A stretch of DNA of 64,000 bases. Origin: Chryseobacterium culicis (GTDB taxonomy: Bacteria > Bacteroidota > Bacteroidia > Flavobacteriales > Weeksellaceae). The position numbers and the translations under genes were made by a program. The notes beneath the pieces are model-generated. The model made no database searches, was not told the origin of the DNA, and saw nothing but the letters and a program-made list of their open reading frames with translations. The DNA is taken from the NCBI RefSeq assembly GCF_002979755.1, contig NZ_PCPP01000001.1, forward strand, positions 2,202,665 through 2,266,664. The letters are read 5' to 3'. This document shows positions 34,410 through 43,035 of the stretch, one piece after another. Position 1 is the stretch's first letter, and each line of letters opens with the position of its first letter.

Positions 34410-35051
34410 TCATTTCCATTCTACTTTACCTTCCAGATAATACACTTTACCATTATTTTCATACAATAGATCGTATCCCTGAGATGTCAGGTAGAAATGA
34501 CAGACTTTCATCTCGCCGTTTCTGTCTTTAAATTGAATAATAGCAGGACACATTTTCGCACGGTCCATTTTTTTCACAATCAGATCAAAATTTTTCTGGA
34601 TATTTTTTTTACCGTAGAGAGATAACATTCTGTCATCAATAAAACGGACATATTTCAAAGAGGAAAGCGGGTAAGTAATCAACGTAAAAGGTTGTCCCGC
34701 CAGTTTCGCCGCATTCTCATTAAAAAAGTTTGTGATTGAAATACTATCCTGTGTAATTTTTTTTACCACACTTGATTCATATCTTTTCCCGTCATTAAAC
34801 TCCATACTGTATATAGCTTCCATTTTAATCGCAAATCCTTTCCCTGATTTTCTTAAATCTGTAAGGTCTGTAAATTCTTTTCCTTTTTTAATCACAATCA
34901 AAACATTCCCCTCTCCAAAATCACAGTCATAATATTTTTTATAATCAAAAGACTCTTCAATATTGGTCTTCAATGTATCTGTTGCAGTATTTTGTGAAAA
35001 AATAAGTGCCGGCAACATCAATAAAAATAAGATCAGTTTATCATTTTTCAT
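34410..35051 (-). CDS. Uncharacterised exported protein
   Basis: 213 aa with a signal peptide (LILFLLMLPALIFSQ, probable cut before NTATD). The mature part is mostly beta-strand with Lys-rich turns (FGEGNVLIVIKKGKEF, YLEGKVEWK at the end). No cysteine lipobox and no known domain are seen. It begins 24 nt after the desaturase gene on the same strand and is probably the last gene of that operon. Confidence 0.7.
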   Translation of the reverse strand: MKNDKLILFLLMLPALIFSQNTATDTLKTNIEESFDYKKYYDCDFGEGNVLIVIKKGKEFTDLTDLRKSGKGFAIKMEAIYSMEFNDGKRYESSVVKKITQDSISITNFFNENAAKLAGQPFTLITYPLSSLKYVRFIDDRMLSLYGKKNIQKNFDLIVKKMDRAKMCPAIIQFKDRNGEMKVCHFYLTSQGYDLLYENNGKVYYLEGKVEWK

Positions 35052-35075
35052 AGTGAAGTATTTTATGGTTTAAAA

Positions 35076-36155
35076 TCATTTACTTAATTTTTTGAGATAT
35101 CGATAGTGAGAAACAACAGCTTTCACAATACTTTTCTCATGGTATGGAAAATTACTTCTGGCTGCTGCTTTTCGGATCGCCGGAGTAATAATCGTATAAA
35201 CGGTGTGTGGTAAACCGGGAAAAAGATGATGTGCTGCGTGGGAATTGAATCCTCCGAAAATCCAGTTGGCCAATCTGCTGGTTGGGTGATAATCCAATGA
35301 AACGGCTAACTGATGTTCATAATAATCATAGGGCAGATATCCTTTATCATCCGCTTTGGGAAAATCGGTTTCAAGGCTCAGGTGAGAAATGATCAGGGTC
35401 AGCACAAAAAACAACGAAATTGTCACATGCATGATAATAAAAGAAACAATAACCGTCAACATCGGAATATCAGTAAAAAGCACAGGCAAAATCAACATAT
35501 AGCTGAAGTAAGCTAATTTTAACAGGATAACTTCAGCCACAGACATTATGGAATGTCTCTGATTTCTGAGATTGGCCAATTCTTTTTTTCTGACATATAT
35601 AAAATCTTTAATGACAATCCAATGCAAGGTGTAAAAACAATACAGTACGGTAGCATATAAATGCTGATAAGCATGGATTCTTCTTTTGGGATGATGTGCA
35701 GACAGCCGTAAAAAAATATTATCATCAATATCCGCATCACAGCCATCCACATTGGGAAATACATGATGGGATGCAATATGTCTTGTTCTCCACAGTCTTG
35801 CATTCACTCCCTGCAGATTAAATGTGATATAATAAATAATCTGATTCACCTTTTTATACCTGGAAAATGTATTGTGTACACAATCATGAGCACAATTAAA
35901 AGCCAATAGTATTCCCGTAAGCCCCAGGACAATATAATTCAAAGCTACTGCCCAATTCTTATCTTCCATATAAGGATTAAAAAGATTAGCATATAGCAGC
36001 AGGAAGCTCAAAGAATAAAACAGAAATTTCACAATCATTAATCTGCCTGCCTTTTTTGTCACTTCATCTGTCAGTAATACTTTCACCTCTTCGCGCAATT
36101 CTGAATAGAAAGGAGAGGTTGCCTTTTTAAATCTGATTTTTGGTTTCATAATCAT
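35076..36155 (-). CDS. Membrane fatty-acid desaturase
   Basis: 359 aa. The three histidine boxes of membrane di-iron desaturases are present: H90-D-C-V-H94, H126-IAS-H130-H131, and HAAHH near residue 310. Four or more membrane helices lie around 40-90 and 205-265. The family oxidises acyl chains (acyl-CoA or lipid-bound) with O2 to insert a double bond, adjusting membrane fluidity. It follows the two exported proteins by 12 nt and precedes another by 24 nt, so it belongs to an envelope operon. The neighbouring ATG three residues in (MKPK) is an alternative start. Confidence 0.9.
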   Translation of the reverse strand: MIMKPKIRFKKATSPFYSELREEVKVLLTDEVTKKAGRLMIVKFLFYSLSFLLLYANLFNPYMEDKNWAVALNYIVLGLTGILLAFNCAHDCVHNTFSRYKKVNQIIYYITFNLQGVNARLWRTRHIASHHVFPNVDGCDADIDDNIFLRLSAHHPKRRIHAYQHLYATVLYCFYTLHWIVIKDFIYVRKKELANLRNQRHSIMSVAEVILLKLAYFSYMLILPVLFTDIPMLTVIVSFIIMHVTISLFFVLTLIISHLSLETDFPKADDKGYLPYDYYEHQLAVSLDYHPTSRLANWIFGGFNSHAAHHLFPGLPHTVYTIITPAIRKAAARSNFPYHEKSIVKAVVSHYRYLKKLSK

Positions 36156-36167
36156 TGTATTAATTAT

Positions 36168-36632
36168 TTAAAAGACGAGATTAATTCCTACACCGTAACG
36201 GAATCCTTTGATAGGAAAAGGTTTATAGGTATTATATTCGAAATTGTACCCGAATTCTGCACACAAGAAGTGGTAGAAGTTGATTCCTGCCTTGGGCGAA
36301 ACTGCATAAGGTGAAACTCCCGCGCCTGCATATAAAGAGGATACCTCTGCGCCATCCTGAAAGGAAACAACTTTTCTGAAATAATCAAACTCCGGAATCA
36401 CCAGTAATCTTCTTTCATCCCACCAGTTAAAGTGGCCTCTTAAGCTGTAGTAATTTTTATCACCATCAGTAAGTTTCGTTCCTATTGACAGGAATGCCTT
36501 GTTATCCAGTGAAGTCCCTTCAATTCTGGTGCTGAGAAGAATGACCAGCCATTTTTTCTCTTTGACTTCTTCAAATTGGGCTTTCAGAAAGCCACATAGA
36601 AATATTGCGGTGATGACAACGAACTTTTTCAT
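36168..36632 (-). CDS. Small exported beta-rich protein
   Basis: 154 aa. The signal peptide MKKFVVITAIFLCGFLKA is cut before QFEEV. The mature part alternates polar and hydrophobic residues with glycine turns (YYSLRGHFNWWDERRLL, YGVGINLVF at the end), as in small outer-membrane barrels. The terminal Phe is typical of a barrel. Its ATG overlaps the stop of the upstream gene by 4 nt. No specific family recognised. Confidence 0.7.
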   Translation of the reverse strand: MKKFVVITAIFLCGFLKAQFEEVKEKKWLVILLSTRIEGTSLDNKAFLSIGTKLTDGDKNYYSLRGHFNWWDERRLLVIPEFDYFRKVVSFQDGAEVSSLYAGAGVSPYAVSPKAGINFYHFLCAEFGYNFEYNTYKPFPIKGFRYGVGINLVF

Positions 36633-37276
36633 AACGCCTGATTTGTTTTTTGTTTCTTGAAATTCCAGTTGATGAGAGGGAGTTTTCTCCTTCCGTTTTC
36701 ATTCCATCCACCAATCTGTATTCCTCTGAAATCCTTGCATTTATTATACAGACCGATCTGTATTCCCCTGCATTTCTGCCCGATATTGGCTAATGGTGCT
36801 ACAGAAACCCCTTTCATCTCATGATGCAGATTAAAAAATGGAGAAACAGACATCCCGTGGGTTACCGCATAGGTATTCACATTACTCGATATATTGATCT
36901 CTAGACCATTGGTGACCGTGGGTTCCATATTGATCAGTGAAAGCTGAAGTCCGTTAATGGTATTCATCTTTTCGCGGGGAAGAATTACATAATCATTATT
37001 AAGATTCCAATGATCCGGCTGTAAAGTAAAAAGCATTAATGGAGGAAGGAAAATACCCATAACGTTGAATCCCATCCCTAATCCATTTACTTTTTTAGGT
37101 TTAAAATGATCTTCTTCATCATAATATTTAAATAGAATTCCGTTGACGTTCTTGACATTCTTTGAAGGTGAAGCTGCAATTAATCTCGGTTTCAAAGAAT
37201 CTGCTTTTAAACTGTCTGATGCATATATCAGGCTACTGAATAAAAGAACTGCTGCTAATAAAATTCGTGTTTTCAT
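36629..37276 (-). CDS. Exported LA_2272-type surface-repeat protein
   Basis: 215 aa with a signal peptide (MKTRILLAAVLLFSSLIYA, then SDSLK). The C-terminal half carries tandem motifs of the LA_2272 surface-repeat kind: GLEINISSNVN, GVSVAPLANIGQKC, RGIQIGLYNKCKDF and RGIQIGGWNENGRR. Such repeats occur in cell-surface proteins of Leptospira and Bacteroidetes, with no known activity. It is the first gene of an operon with the small barrel, the desaturase and another exported protein, divergent from an HTH regulator. Confidence 0.8.
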   Translation of the reverse strand: MKTRILLAAVLLFSSLIYASDSLKADSLKPRLIAASPSKNVKNVNGILFKYYDEEDHFKPKKVNGLGMGFNVMGIFLPPLMLFTLQPDHWNLNNDYVILPREKMNTINGLQLSLINMEPTVTNGLEINISSNVNTYAVTHGMSVSPFFNLHHEMKGVSVAPLANIGQKCRGIQIGLYNKCKDFRGIQIGGWNENGRRKLPLINWNFKKQKTNQAL

Positions 37277-37301
37277 AACTCGTTATTTTAAAATTACAGT
37301 T

Positions 37302-37309
37302 CAAAATTA
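37302..37309 (-). promoter_or_regulatory. Promoter -7 element of the envelope operon
   Basis: TAATTTTG on the minus strand matches TAnnTTTG, 26 nt before the ATG of the surface-repeat gene. Confidence 0.5.
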
Positions 37310-37357
37310 TCAGCGAAAGGCTCAGTTCCGAATGTGAAAAAAAATTAAAAAAAATAC

Positions 37358-37378
37358 TACATTTGTGAAAATCACAAA
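37358..37378 (+). promoter_or_regulatory. -7 element overlapped by a palindrome before the HTH regulator
   Basis: TACATTTG (37358-37365) is an exact -7 match. Overlapping it is the inverted repeat TTTGTGA-AAA-TCACAAA (37362-37378), which ends 3 nt before the ATG. A repressor bound here would block start of transcription, so it is a candidate operator of the regulator itself. A half-site-like ATGTGAAAA lies 30 nt upstream. Confidence 0.6.
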
Positions 37379-37381
37379 ACT

Positions 37382-38311
37382 ATGCACCAGGAAGCTCTCC
37401 TCAAGGAAATCCGAAGAAAAATCGGTGAAAAATCTTTAAATGATGAAATTGCCAACATCCTTAATATCAGCTACGATGCAGCTCACAGAAGAACTTCTTT
37501 GAAAGCGAAGTTTAGTTTTGAGGAAGCACTGGAACTAGCCAAATACTATCAGATCTCACTGGATCAGTTTCTGGGAACGGAAAACCAGTTGGTAGTCAAA
37601 AGAACACAGCCTGTAAAAACTACCGAAGATCTTCTCAACTACTTCGAGAACTCTTTAAAGATTTTGAATGTTTTTCAGAATATTACCAATTCTAAAGTAT
37701 TTTATTCAGCAAAAGACATCCCGTTTTTTTATACGATTTCAGATTCAGTGCTGTCCCGTTTCAAATTTTATGTCTGGATGAATCTCCTGAACCAGGATAA
37801 ATTCTTAAGTCCTTTTCACGAATTTAATATGGAGTACCATTCTGTAAAAAATGAAATGCTGAAAGACCTTTATGATAAACAAAATGTAACGGAAATATGG
37901 AATGACACCACCATTATGAGTGCATTGAGACAAATCTCATTTTATTATGAAATGGGATTGTTAAAAAAGAATGATGTGGATCTTATTCTGGAGGATCTGA
38001 GAAAATTGCTGGAAGGACTTGAAATCAAAACACTGGAAAAAACTAATTTCCAAATATATGTGAATGATTTAGTAATTTTAAACAACAGTATTTTATTCAA
38101 AAATGAAGAGCAATGTTCTTTTTTTGTTCCTTTCAGCATGTTCGGATATATGATGACCAATGATAAAATCACCTGTGAAGATTCTCTGAGCTATTTTGAA
38201 CATCAGATCAAAAACTCAAGATCACTGAATGAATCCGGGAACAGAGAGAGGAAAATTTTTTTTAATAAAATGTATGAACAGATTGACCGATTAAAACAAA
38301 ATTTATCATGA
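37382..38311 (+). CDS. HTH transcriptional regulator (Cro/BetR-like N-terminal domain)
   Basis: 309 aa. The first 70 residues form an HTH of the lambda-Cro/BetR kind (LNDEIANILNISYDAAHRRT, then FSFEEALELAKYYQISLDQFL). The rest is a helical domain with no recognised ligand site. It overlaps the next AraC gene by 4 nt (ATGA). It is transcribed divergently from the surface-repeat/desaturase operon across 105 bp and is a reasonable regulator of it. A palindrome overlaps its own promoter. Confidence 0.8.
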   Translation: MHQEALLKEIRRKIGEKSLNDEIANILNISYDAAHRRTSLKAKFSFEEALELAKYYQISLDQFLGTENQLVVKRTQPVKTTEDLLNYFENSLKILNVFQNITNSKVFYSAKDIPFFYTISDSVLSRFKFYVWMNLLNQDKFLSPFHEFNMEYHSVKNEMLKDLYDKQNVTEIWNDTTIMSALRQISFYYEMGLLKKNDVDLILEDLRKLLEGLEIKTLEKTNFQIYVNDLVILNNSILFKNEEQCSFFVPFSMFGYMMTNDKITCEDSLSYFEHQIKNSRSLNESGNRERKIFFNKMYEQIDRLKQNLS

Positions 38312-39114
38312 ATACGCTTCGTAACGGCGAATATTTTGGGGAAACCAATCAACGGGTTAATTTAGAAGGATTAACCATCACTGATACGGAATATACACAT
38401 CCTTACGTAGACTGGCATTATCATGAGAATGCTTACTTTACCTTCCTGCTTCAGGGCAATATGACGGAAGGAAATAAAAAAGAAACTTACAGCTGTTCTG
38501 CCGGAACATTATTGTACCATCATTGGGAAGATCCGCATTACAATAGTAAACCTGATGTTTTTACAAGAGGTTTTCATATCGAGCTCTCCCAAAGCTGGTT
38601 TGACCGTTTTGATATTCAGAAAAATAAAGTGGAAGGCAGCATTAATATAAAAAATCCGGCCTTAAAACTATTGGTGTATCAGATGTTCAAAGAAACCAAA
38701 ACTTACGATATTTCTTTTGAACTGGCTGTTAATCAGCTGTTAGTAAACCTTTTCAGCCAGTTAACCCATCAGAAGGAAAGCTCGGAAAGAAAACCCGTGT
38801 GGGTAAGTCGGATTAATGAAATTTTACATGAAAGCTTTACAGAAAACCTCAGTCTCACTGAACTTTCCAATATACTGGACATTCACCCTATTCATATCAG
38901 CAGGGATTTCCACAAATATTTCCATTGTAATCTTGGCGAATACCTAAGAAAATTAAAACTTAATAAATCTCTGGAACTTCTTGCGCTACCTCATACTTTA
39001 ACAGATGTTGCTCTGGAATGCGGTTTTTCAGACCAGAGTCATTTTATCCGGTGTTTTAAGGAAAATATTGGAATTACCCCTTTGAAATACAGGAATCTTT
39101 TGAAAAATCATTGA
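38308..39114 (+). CDS. AraC-family transcriptional regulator
   Basis: 268 aa. An N-terminal cupin-like sensing domain (YVDWHYHENAYFTFLLQG, YSCSAGTLLYHHWEDPHYN) is followed by two HTH motifs of the AraC domain (LSLTELSNILDIHPIHISRDFHKY and LTDVALECGFSDQSHFIRCF). It is translationally coupled to the HTH regulator upstream. Direct repeats of the AraC-operator kind lie 96 nt downstream, before the SDR gene, which may be its target. Confidence 0.92.
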   Translation: MNTLRNGEYFGETNQRVNLEGLTITDTEYTHPYVDWHYHENAYFTFLLQGNMTEGNKKETYSCSAGTLLYHHWEDPHYNSKPDVFTRGFHIELSQSWFDRFDIQKNKVEGSINIKNPALKLLVYQMFKETKTYDISFELAVNQLLVNLFSQLTHQKESSERKPVWVSRINEILHESFTENLSLTELSNILDIHPIHISRDFHKYFHCNLGEYLRKLKLNKSLELLALPHTLTDVALECGFSDQSHFIRCFKENIGITPLKYRNLLKNH

Positions 39115-39209
39115 ACCTCTATTTGAAAGTAAAGGGGATGTTTCAAACAATTGCACACTAAAGATATTCTTCCTGCATCAGAATCACATTTTGAGAGATC
39201 ATCATTCAC

Positions 39210-39270
39210 GATTTGGATACATCATTCCCCGATTCGGCTACATTTACCCTATGGTAAGTTTCCATCTTTG
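39210..39270 (+). promoter_or_regulatory. AraC-type direct repeats and -7-like element before the SDR gene
   Basis: GATTTGGATACAT (39210-39222) and GATTCGGCTACAT (39231-39243) agree at 11 of 13 positions and are 21 bp apart, two helical turns, on the same face. They end about 20 bp before CATCTTTG (39263-39270), a one-off match to TAnnTTTG. This is the layout of an AraC-type activator covering the -33 region. Confidence 0.5.
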
Positions 39271-39301
39271 TACCATCATTTAAACAAAAAAATATTTACA
39301 A

Positions 39302-40141
39302 ATGGAAACAAAAAAAGTATGGTTCGTGACAGGAGCTTCAAAAGGCTTAGGATTCGAGTTGGTAAAAAAATTACTATCCGAGGGATTTCAGGTTGCTGCC
39401 ACAAGCCGTACCGTTGAATCCCTGATCTCCACTATCGGAGAAACATCAGTAAACTTCCTTCCACTTAGCGTCAACATTACAGACAATAATGATATAAAAT
39501 CTGCCATTGAAAAAACGGTTGAACACTTCGGACGAATTGATGTGGTTGTCAACAATGCGGGATATGGACAAATCGGAACGCTGGAAGAACTTACCGATGA
39601 AGAAGCAAGAGAAAATTATGCTGTGAATGTTTTCGGAACATTGAATGTGATCAGAAATGCTATGCCTTACCTTCGTGAACAAAGATCAGGGAACATCTTC
39701 AATATTTCTTCTGTTGGCGGATATTCTGCTAATTTTCCGGGCTGGGGAATTTACTGTTCTACAAAATTTGCAGTGGCCGGATTTACGGAAGCACTGGCCG
39801 AAGAAGTAAAAGACTTCGGAGTTCATGCTACTGTGGTTTATCCCGGATATTTCCGTACCGATTTTTTAACTAAAGATTCTGTAAAAACGCCTTCAAATCC
39901 TATTCAGGCTTACGAAGCGGCAAGAAATTCTGAACAGGCACATCTCAATGAAATCAACGGAAACCAACCCAATGATCCTGAAAAAGCAGCTGATGTTCTC
40001 ATCCAGATCAGTAAAGAGAAAAATCCTCCTGTACATTTATTATTGGGGGTAGGAACGGTGGAGTTTCTCCATAATAAAATTGATATTTTAAAGAAAGATG
40101 CTGAGAAATGGGAAAGTTTAACTGTTTCTACTGCCATTTAA
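39302..40141 (+). CDS. Short-chain dehydrogenase/reductase
   Basis: 279 aa. The classical SDR set is present: cofactor motif TGASKGLG at 10-17, NNAGYG, the catalytic Ser in NISSVGG and Y-x3-K in YCSTK. The first part favours NADP(H) (AATSRTVE at the end of strand 2). Length and C-terminal extension resemble the oxidoreductases often found beside AraC regulators. Substrate unknown. It stands between two AraC genes, with AraC-type direct repeats upstream. Confidence 0.92.
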   Translation: METKKVWFVTGASKGLGFELVKKLLSEGFQVAATSRTVESLISTIGETSVNFLPLSVNITDNNDIKSAIEKTVEHFGRIDVVVNNAGYGQIGTLEELTDEEARENYAVNVFGTLNVIRNAMPYLREQRSGNIFNISSVGGYSANFPGWGIYCSTKFAVAGFTEALAEEVKDFGVHATVVYPGYFRTDFLTKDSVKTPSNPIQAYEAARNSEQAHLNEINGNQPNDPEKAADVLIQISKEKNPPVHLLLGVGTVEFLHNKIDILKKDAEKWESLTVSTAI

Positions 40142-40154
40142 TCTGATAATAATA

Positions 40155-40265
40155 TCCTTCGGCTACGTTCAGGATGACATTCCTGATACTTGATGTTTCA
40201 ATGTTTACAGATGAATTCAATATAAAGTGTTACAAAAGTCAGTCAGAGCGGAGCCGAAGACTTTT
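40155..40265. repeat. Intergenic element with CTTCGGCT/AGCCGAAG ends
   Basis: CTTCGGCT (40157-40164) and AGCCGAAG (40252-40259) are inverted about 90 bp apart. The flanks TCAGGATGACATT and GTCAGTCAGAGCGGAGCC look like pieces of the dispersed intergenic elements seen in Flavobacteriia. Probably a decayed palindromic repeat. Confidence 0.45.
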
Positions 40266-40312
40266 TAAGATCATGCAATACACTTTTTACAAAAACAACT
40301 AACTTAGCTCTT

Positions 40313-41227
40313 ATGAAACAACCCGTTCGTTTTAATTCTATATCAGATTTTCATGCTTTCTGTGGGCTTCCTAATCCTGAGCATCCGTTGATCAGTGTGA
40401 TAGATTACAGCAAGGTTCGTTATATCGTTGAAAATGAAGAACTGAAGTGGATTCAGTGTTTTTATTCAATTGGTTTGAAAAAGAATGTCACTCCAAAATT
40501 CAATTATGGGCAACAGCAATATGATTTTGATTCAGGAGTGTTGTGTTTTGTTTCGCCACAGCAATATTTAAGTCTTGAAATCAATCCAGATATTGAAGTA
40601 GAACCCACCGGATTTTTATTGCTGATTCATCCTGATTTTCTGTGGAATACTTCGTTAACCAGAAAAATAAAATCATATGACTTCTTCAGTTATCAGGTAA
40701 AAGAGGCACTTTTCCTTTCTGATAAGGAAGAGAAAATCCTTGTAGAGATTTTTAAAAATATTGAACGGGAATATCAGTCCAATACGGATAAATTTACCCA
40801 GGAATTGATTATCGCCCAGATTGAATTATTGCTGGTTTACTCTGACCGTTTTTATGAACGTCAATTTTTCACCAGAAAAAAATCAAGTCATGAATTGTTG
40901 TATAAATTCGAAGACCTCCTTTCTCAATATTTTGAAAACGGAAACCTCCTTGAAAATGGTATTCCATCGGTAAAAACCATTGCCGAACAAATGAATATTT
41001 CTCCCAATTATCTGGGAACACTGCTCCGTTTGCATACGCAGCAAAATACCCAGCAGCATATTCAGAATAGATTAATTGATTCCGCCAAAGAGCGTTTGAG
41101 TACCACAAATTTATCGGTAAGTGAAATTGCCTATGAACTGGGATTTGAACATCCTCAATCTTTCAGTAAACTCTTTAAACAAAAGACGAATCAGTCTCCG
41201 GGAGAATTTAGAAAACTGTTCAATTAG
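40313..41227 (+). CDS. AraC-family transcriptional regulator
   Basis: 304 aa. A non-canonical N-terminal sensing domain (about 1-190) is followed by a typical AraC HTH pair: VKTIAEQMNISPNYLGTLLR, then LSVSEIAYELGFEHPQSFSKLF and the late SPGEFRK. It lies 171 nt after the SDR gene on the same strand. Regulators of this kind often control an adjacent SDR or oxidoreductase gene. Confidence 0.92.
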   Translation: MKQPVRFNSISDFHAFCGLPNPEHPLISVIDYSKVRYIVENEELKWIQCFYSIGLKKNVTPKFNYGQQQYDFDSGVLCFVSPQQYLSLEINPDIEVEPTGFLLLIHPDFLWNTSLTRKIKSYDFFSYQVKEALFLSDKEEKILVEIFKNIEREYQSNTDKFTQELIIAQIELLLVYSDRFYERQFFTRKKSSHELLYKFEDLLSQYFENGNLLENGIPSVKTIAEQMNISPNYLGTLLRLHTQQNTQQHIQNRLIDSAKERLSTTNLSVSEIAYELGFEHPQSFSKLFKQKTNQSPGEFRKLFN

Positions 41228-41291
41228 AATAGATCGCAAATCATAAAACAGTAATGTTAATTTCATTCTATTTTACCACGAAGAAGTTTGT

Positions 41292-41299
41292 TACTTTTG
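41292..41299 (+). promoter_or_regulatory. Promoter -7 element of the 550-aa serine hydrolase
   Basis: TACTTTTG, an exact TAnnTTTG match 17 nt before the ATG. Confidence 0.5.
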
Positions 41300-41316
41300 T
41301 TTAAATACTTCTAGCA

Positions 41317-42969
41317 ATGAAACCTGTTCTATTATTGATCCTTATTTTTACATTTTATCTTTATCACGGACAAAATAAAAACATAGTCAATCCAGAGAAA
41401 ACTGAGAATCCCATTCAAAAAAAATATACCGGAAAAATTATTTTTCTTACTCAAAATATTGCCCTGGAAAATCTGAAAGATTCGGATATTCTTAATTCTA
41501 CAGTATTTCATGAAAACGGAGATCTTGCCATTCATGCTTTCTTTGATAACTCTCTTGTCAACTATCTGCATCAGCTTGAACCCAACTGGACAGCGGAAGA
41601 ACTTCTCAAAAAAGGAAATTATCAGTTCTCATTTTATGTGGACGGAAAGCTGATTTATACAGAAAATCTCAATACAGGAGCAGGTACAGCAGAAAATAAA
41701 AAAGTCAAAACGACATTGCGAATTCCTCTTATCAGCAGTAAAAATGAAGATTCATGGGGAAGGTATTTATGGATGCGTTTTTATATGGCACATAATGGAA
41801 TTGATGCTTTGGCATCAGGAAATCACCTCTTAAAAATCGAAATACGTCCTTATCTCCATGTTTCCACAATCAAAACAGGGCCTGTTATTGCAGAAGGGCA
41901 CATCAACCTTACTGTTCCTTCTCAAAATATTACGGAGCAGCAGATTGTCATTCAGCCTATACCACCCCATAGCGGATGGAAGATTTCTCATGAGAAAATG
42001 AATACAGAGATCATCAAATCTCTGAACAGGAAAATTGCAGAAAACAGGTTTAAAAATATAACCGGAATTGTCATTATAAAAGACGGAAAATTACTTCTTG
42101 AAGAATATTTCAACGGTTCCGGAAGAGATTCTCTGCAGGACACCCGCTCAGTAGGAAAATCATTTTCTTCGGCATTGACAGGAATTGCGATCAAAGAAGG
42201 ATATTTAAAAAGTGAAGATCAAAATCTGAAGGAATTTTATAACCTGAATCAGTTTAAAAACGATTCTTCTCAAAAAGAAAATGTTACCCTAAAAAGTTTA
42301 TTGACCATGAGTTCCGGATTTGATGGAAATGATGAAAATTATGAATCTCCAGGAAATGAAGAAAATATGTATCCGACTGAGAACTGGGTAAAGTTTACTC
42401 TGGATCTGCCGATGACTGAGAATTCAATAGGAAAAAACTGGAGTTATTTCACAGCCGGGGTTGTGTTAACCGGAGATATTTTAGATAAAACAGTTCCACA
42501 AGGTCTGAAAAACTATGCAGATAAAAAACTATTTCATCCTCTTGGAATTACGAATTACAAATGGCAGTTTACCCCACAGCAAAAACCTTCTCTGGCCGGA
42601 GGATTACGCATGAAAGCTCTTGATTTTGCAAAATTCGGGCAGCTGTATAAAAATAACGGAATCTGGAATGGGAAAACGATTTTGACCCAAGACTGGATTA
42701 AGAAATCTTTCACCAATTACTTCACAGATAACCCTGATTTTGAAGGATATGGATATTTATTCTGGAGAAAAGTTTATACAGTAGGAAACAATAGTTATGA
42801 AGCTTTCCAGTCTAGTGGAAATGGAGGAAACAAAATCATTATTTTCACCCAAATACCAGTTGTCATAGTGATTACTGCACAAGCCTATAATAAACCCTAT
42901 GCCCACCAGCAATCTGAAAAAATAGTACAGGATTATCTTTTACCCGCATTAAAAATGAGTAATGAGTAA
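41317..42969 (+). CDS. Exported beta-lactamase-family serine hydrolase
   Basis: 550 aa. A signal peptide (LLLILIFTFYLYHG) precedes a beta-rich N-terminal domain of about 190 residues and a C-terminal class C beta-lactamase/DD-peptidase-like domain. The SxxK nucleophile is in TRSVGKSFSS; the Tyr of the second motif is probably in NWSYFTAG. A GGLRMKALDFAKFGQLY segment is typical of this family of esterase/peptidase-like hydrolases. True beta-lactam hydrolysis is unlikely; the substrate is unknown. The stop codon lies inside a heptamer repeat, which supplies the last residues (MSNE). Confidence 0.88.
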   Translation: MKPVLLLILIFTFYLYHGQNKNIVNPEKTENPIQKKYTGKIIFLTQNIALENLKDSDILNSTVFHENGDLAIHAFFDNSLVNYLHQLEPNWTAEELLKKGNYQFSFYVDGKLIYTENLNTGAGTAENKKVKTTLRIPLISSKNEDSWGRYLWMRFYMAHNGIDALASGNHLLKIEIRPYLHVSTIKTGPVIAEGHINLTVPSQNITEQQIVIQPIPPHSGWKISHEKMNTEIIKSLNRKIAENRFKNITGIVIIKDGKLLLEEYFNGSGRDSLQDTRSVGKSFSSALTGIAIKEGYLKSEDQNLKEFYNLNQFKNDSSQKENVTLKSLLTMSSGFDGNDENYESPGNEENMYPTENWVKFTLDLPMTENSIGKNWSYFTAGVVLTGDILDKTVPQGLKNYADKKLFHPLGITNYKWQFTPQQKPSLAGGLRMKALDFAKFGQLYKNNGIWNGKTILTQDWIKKSFTNYFTDNPDFEGYGYLFWRKVYTVGNNSYEAFQSSGNGGNKIIIFTQIPVVIVITAQAYNKPYAHQQSEKIVQDYLLPALKMSNE

Positions 42970-42988
42970 TGAATAATCAGTAATGAAA
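42954..42988. repeat. Degenerate heptamer array (AATGAGT) over a stop codon
   Basis: AATGAGT AATGAGT AATGAAT AATCAGT AATGAAA: two perfect and three decayed copies. The array starts within the coding region of the serine hydrolase and provides its stop codon. Confidence 0.8.
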
Positions 42989-43035
42989 ATAGTAATGTGA
43001 AAATAGTGAAAGAATAGCTTATTGCTTATTGCAAA

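Noticed and set aside
39151..39417. 88-codon open frame upstream of the SDR gene
   Set aside because: It overlaps the SDR coding region and the AraC-type repeats in another frame; composition is not protein-like.
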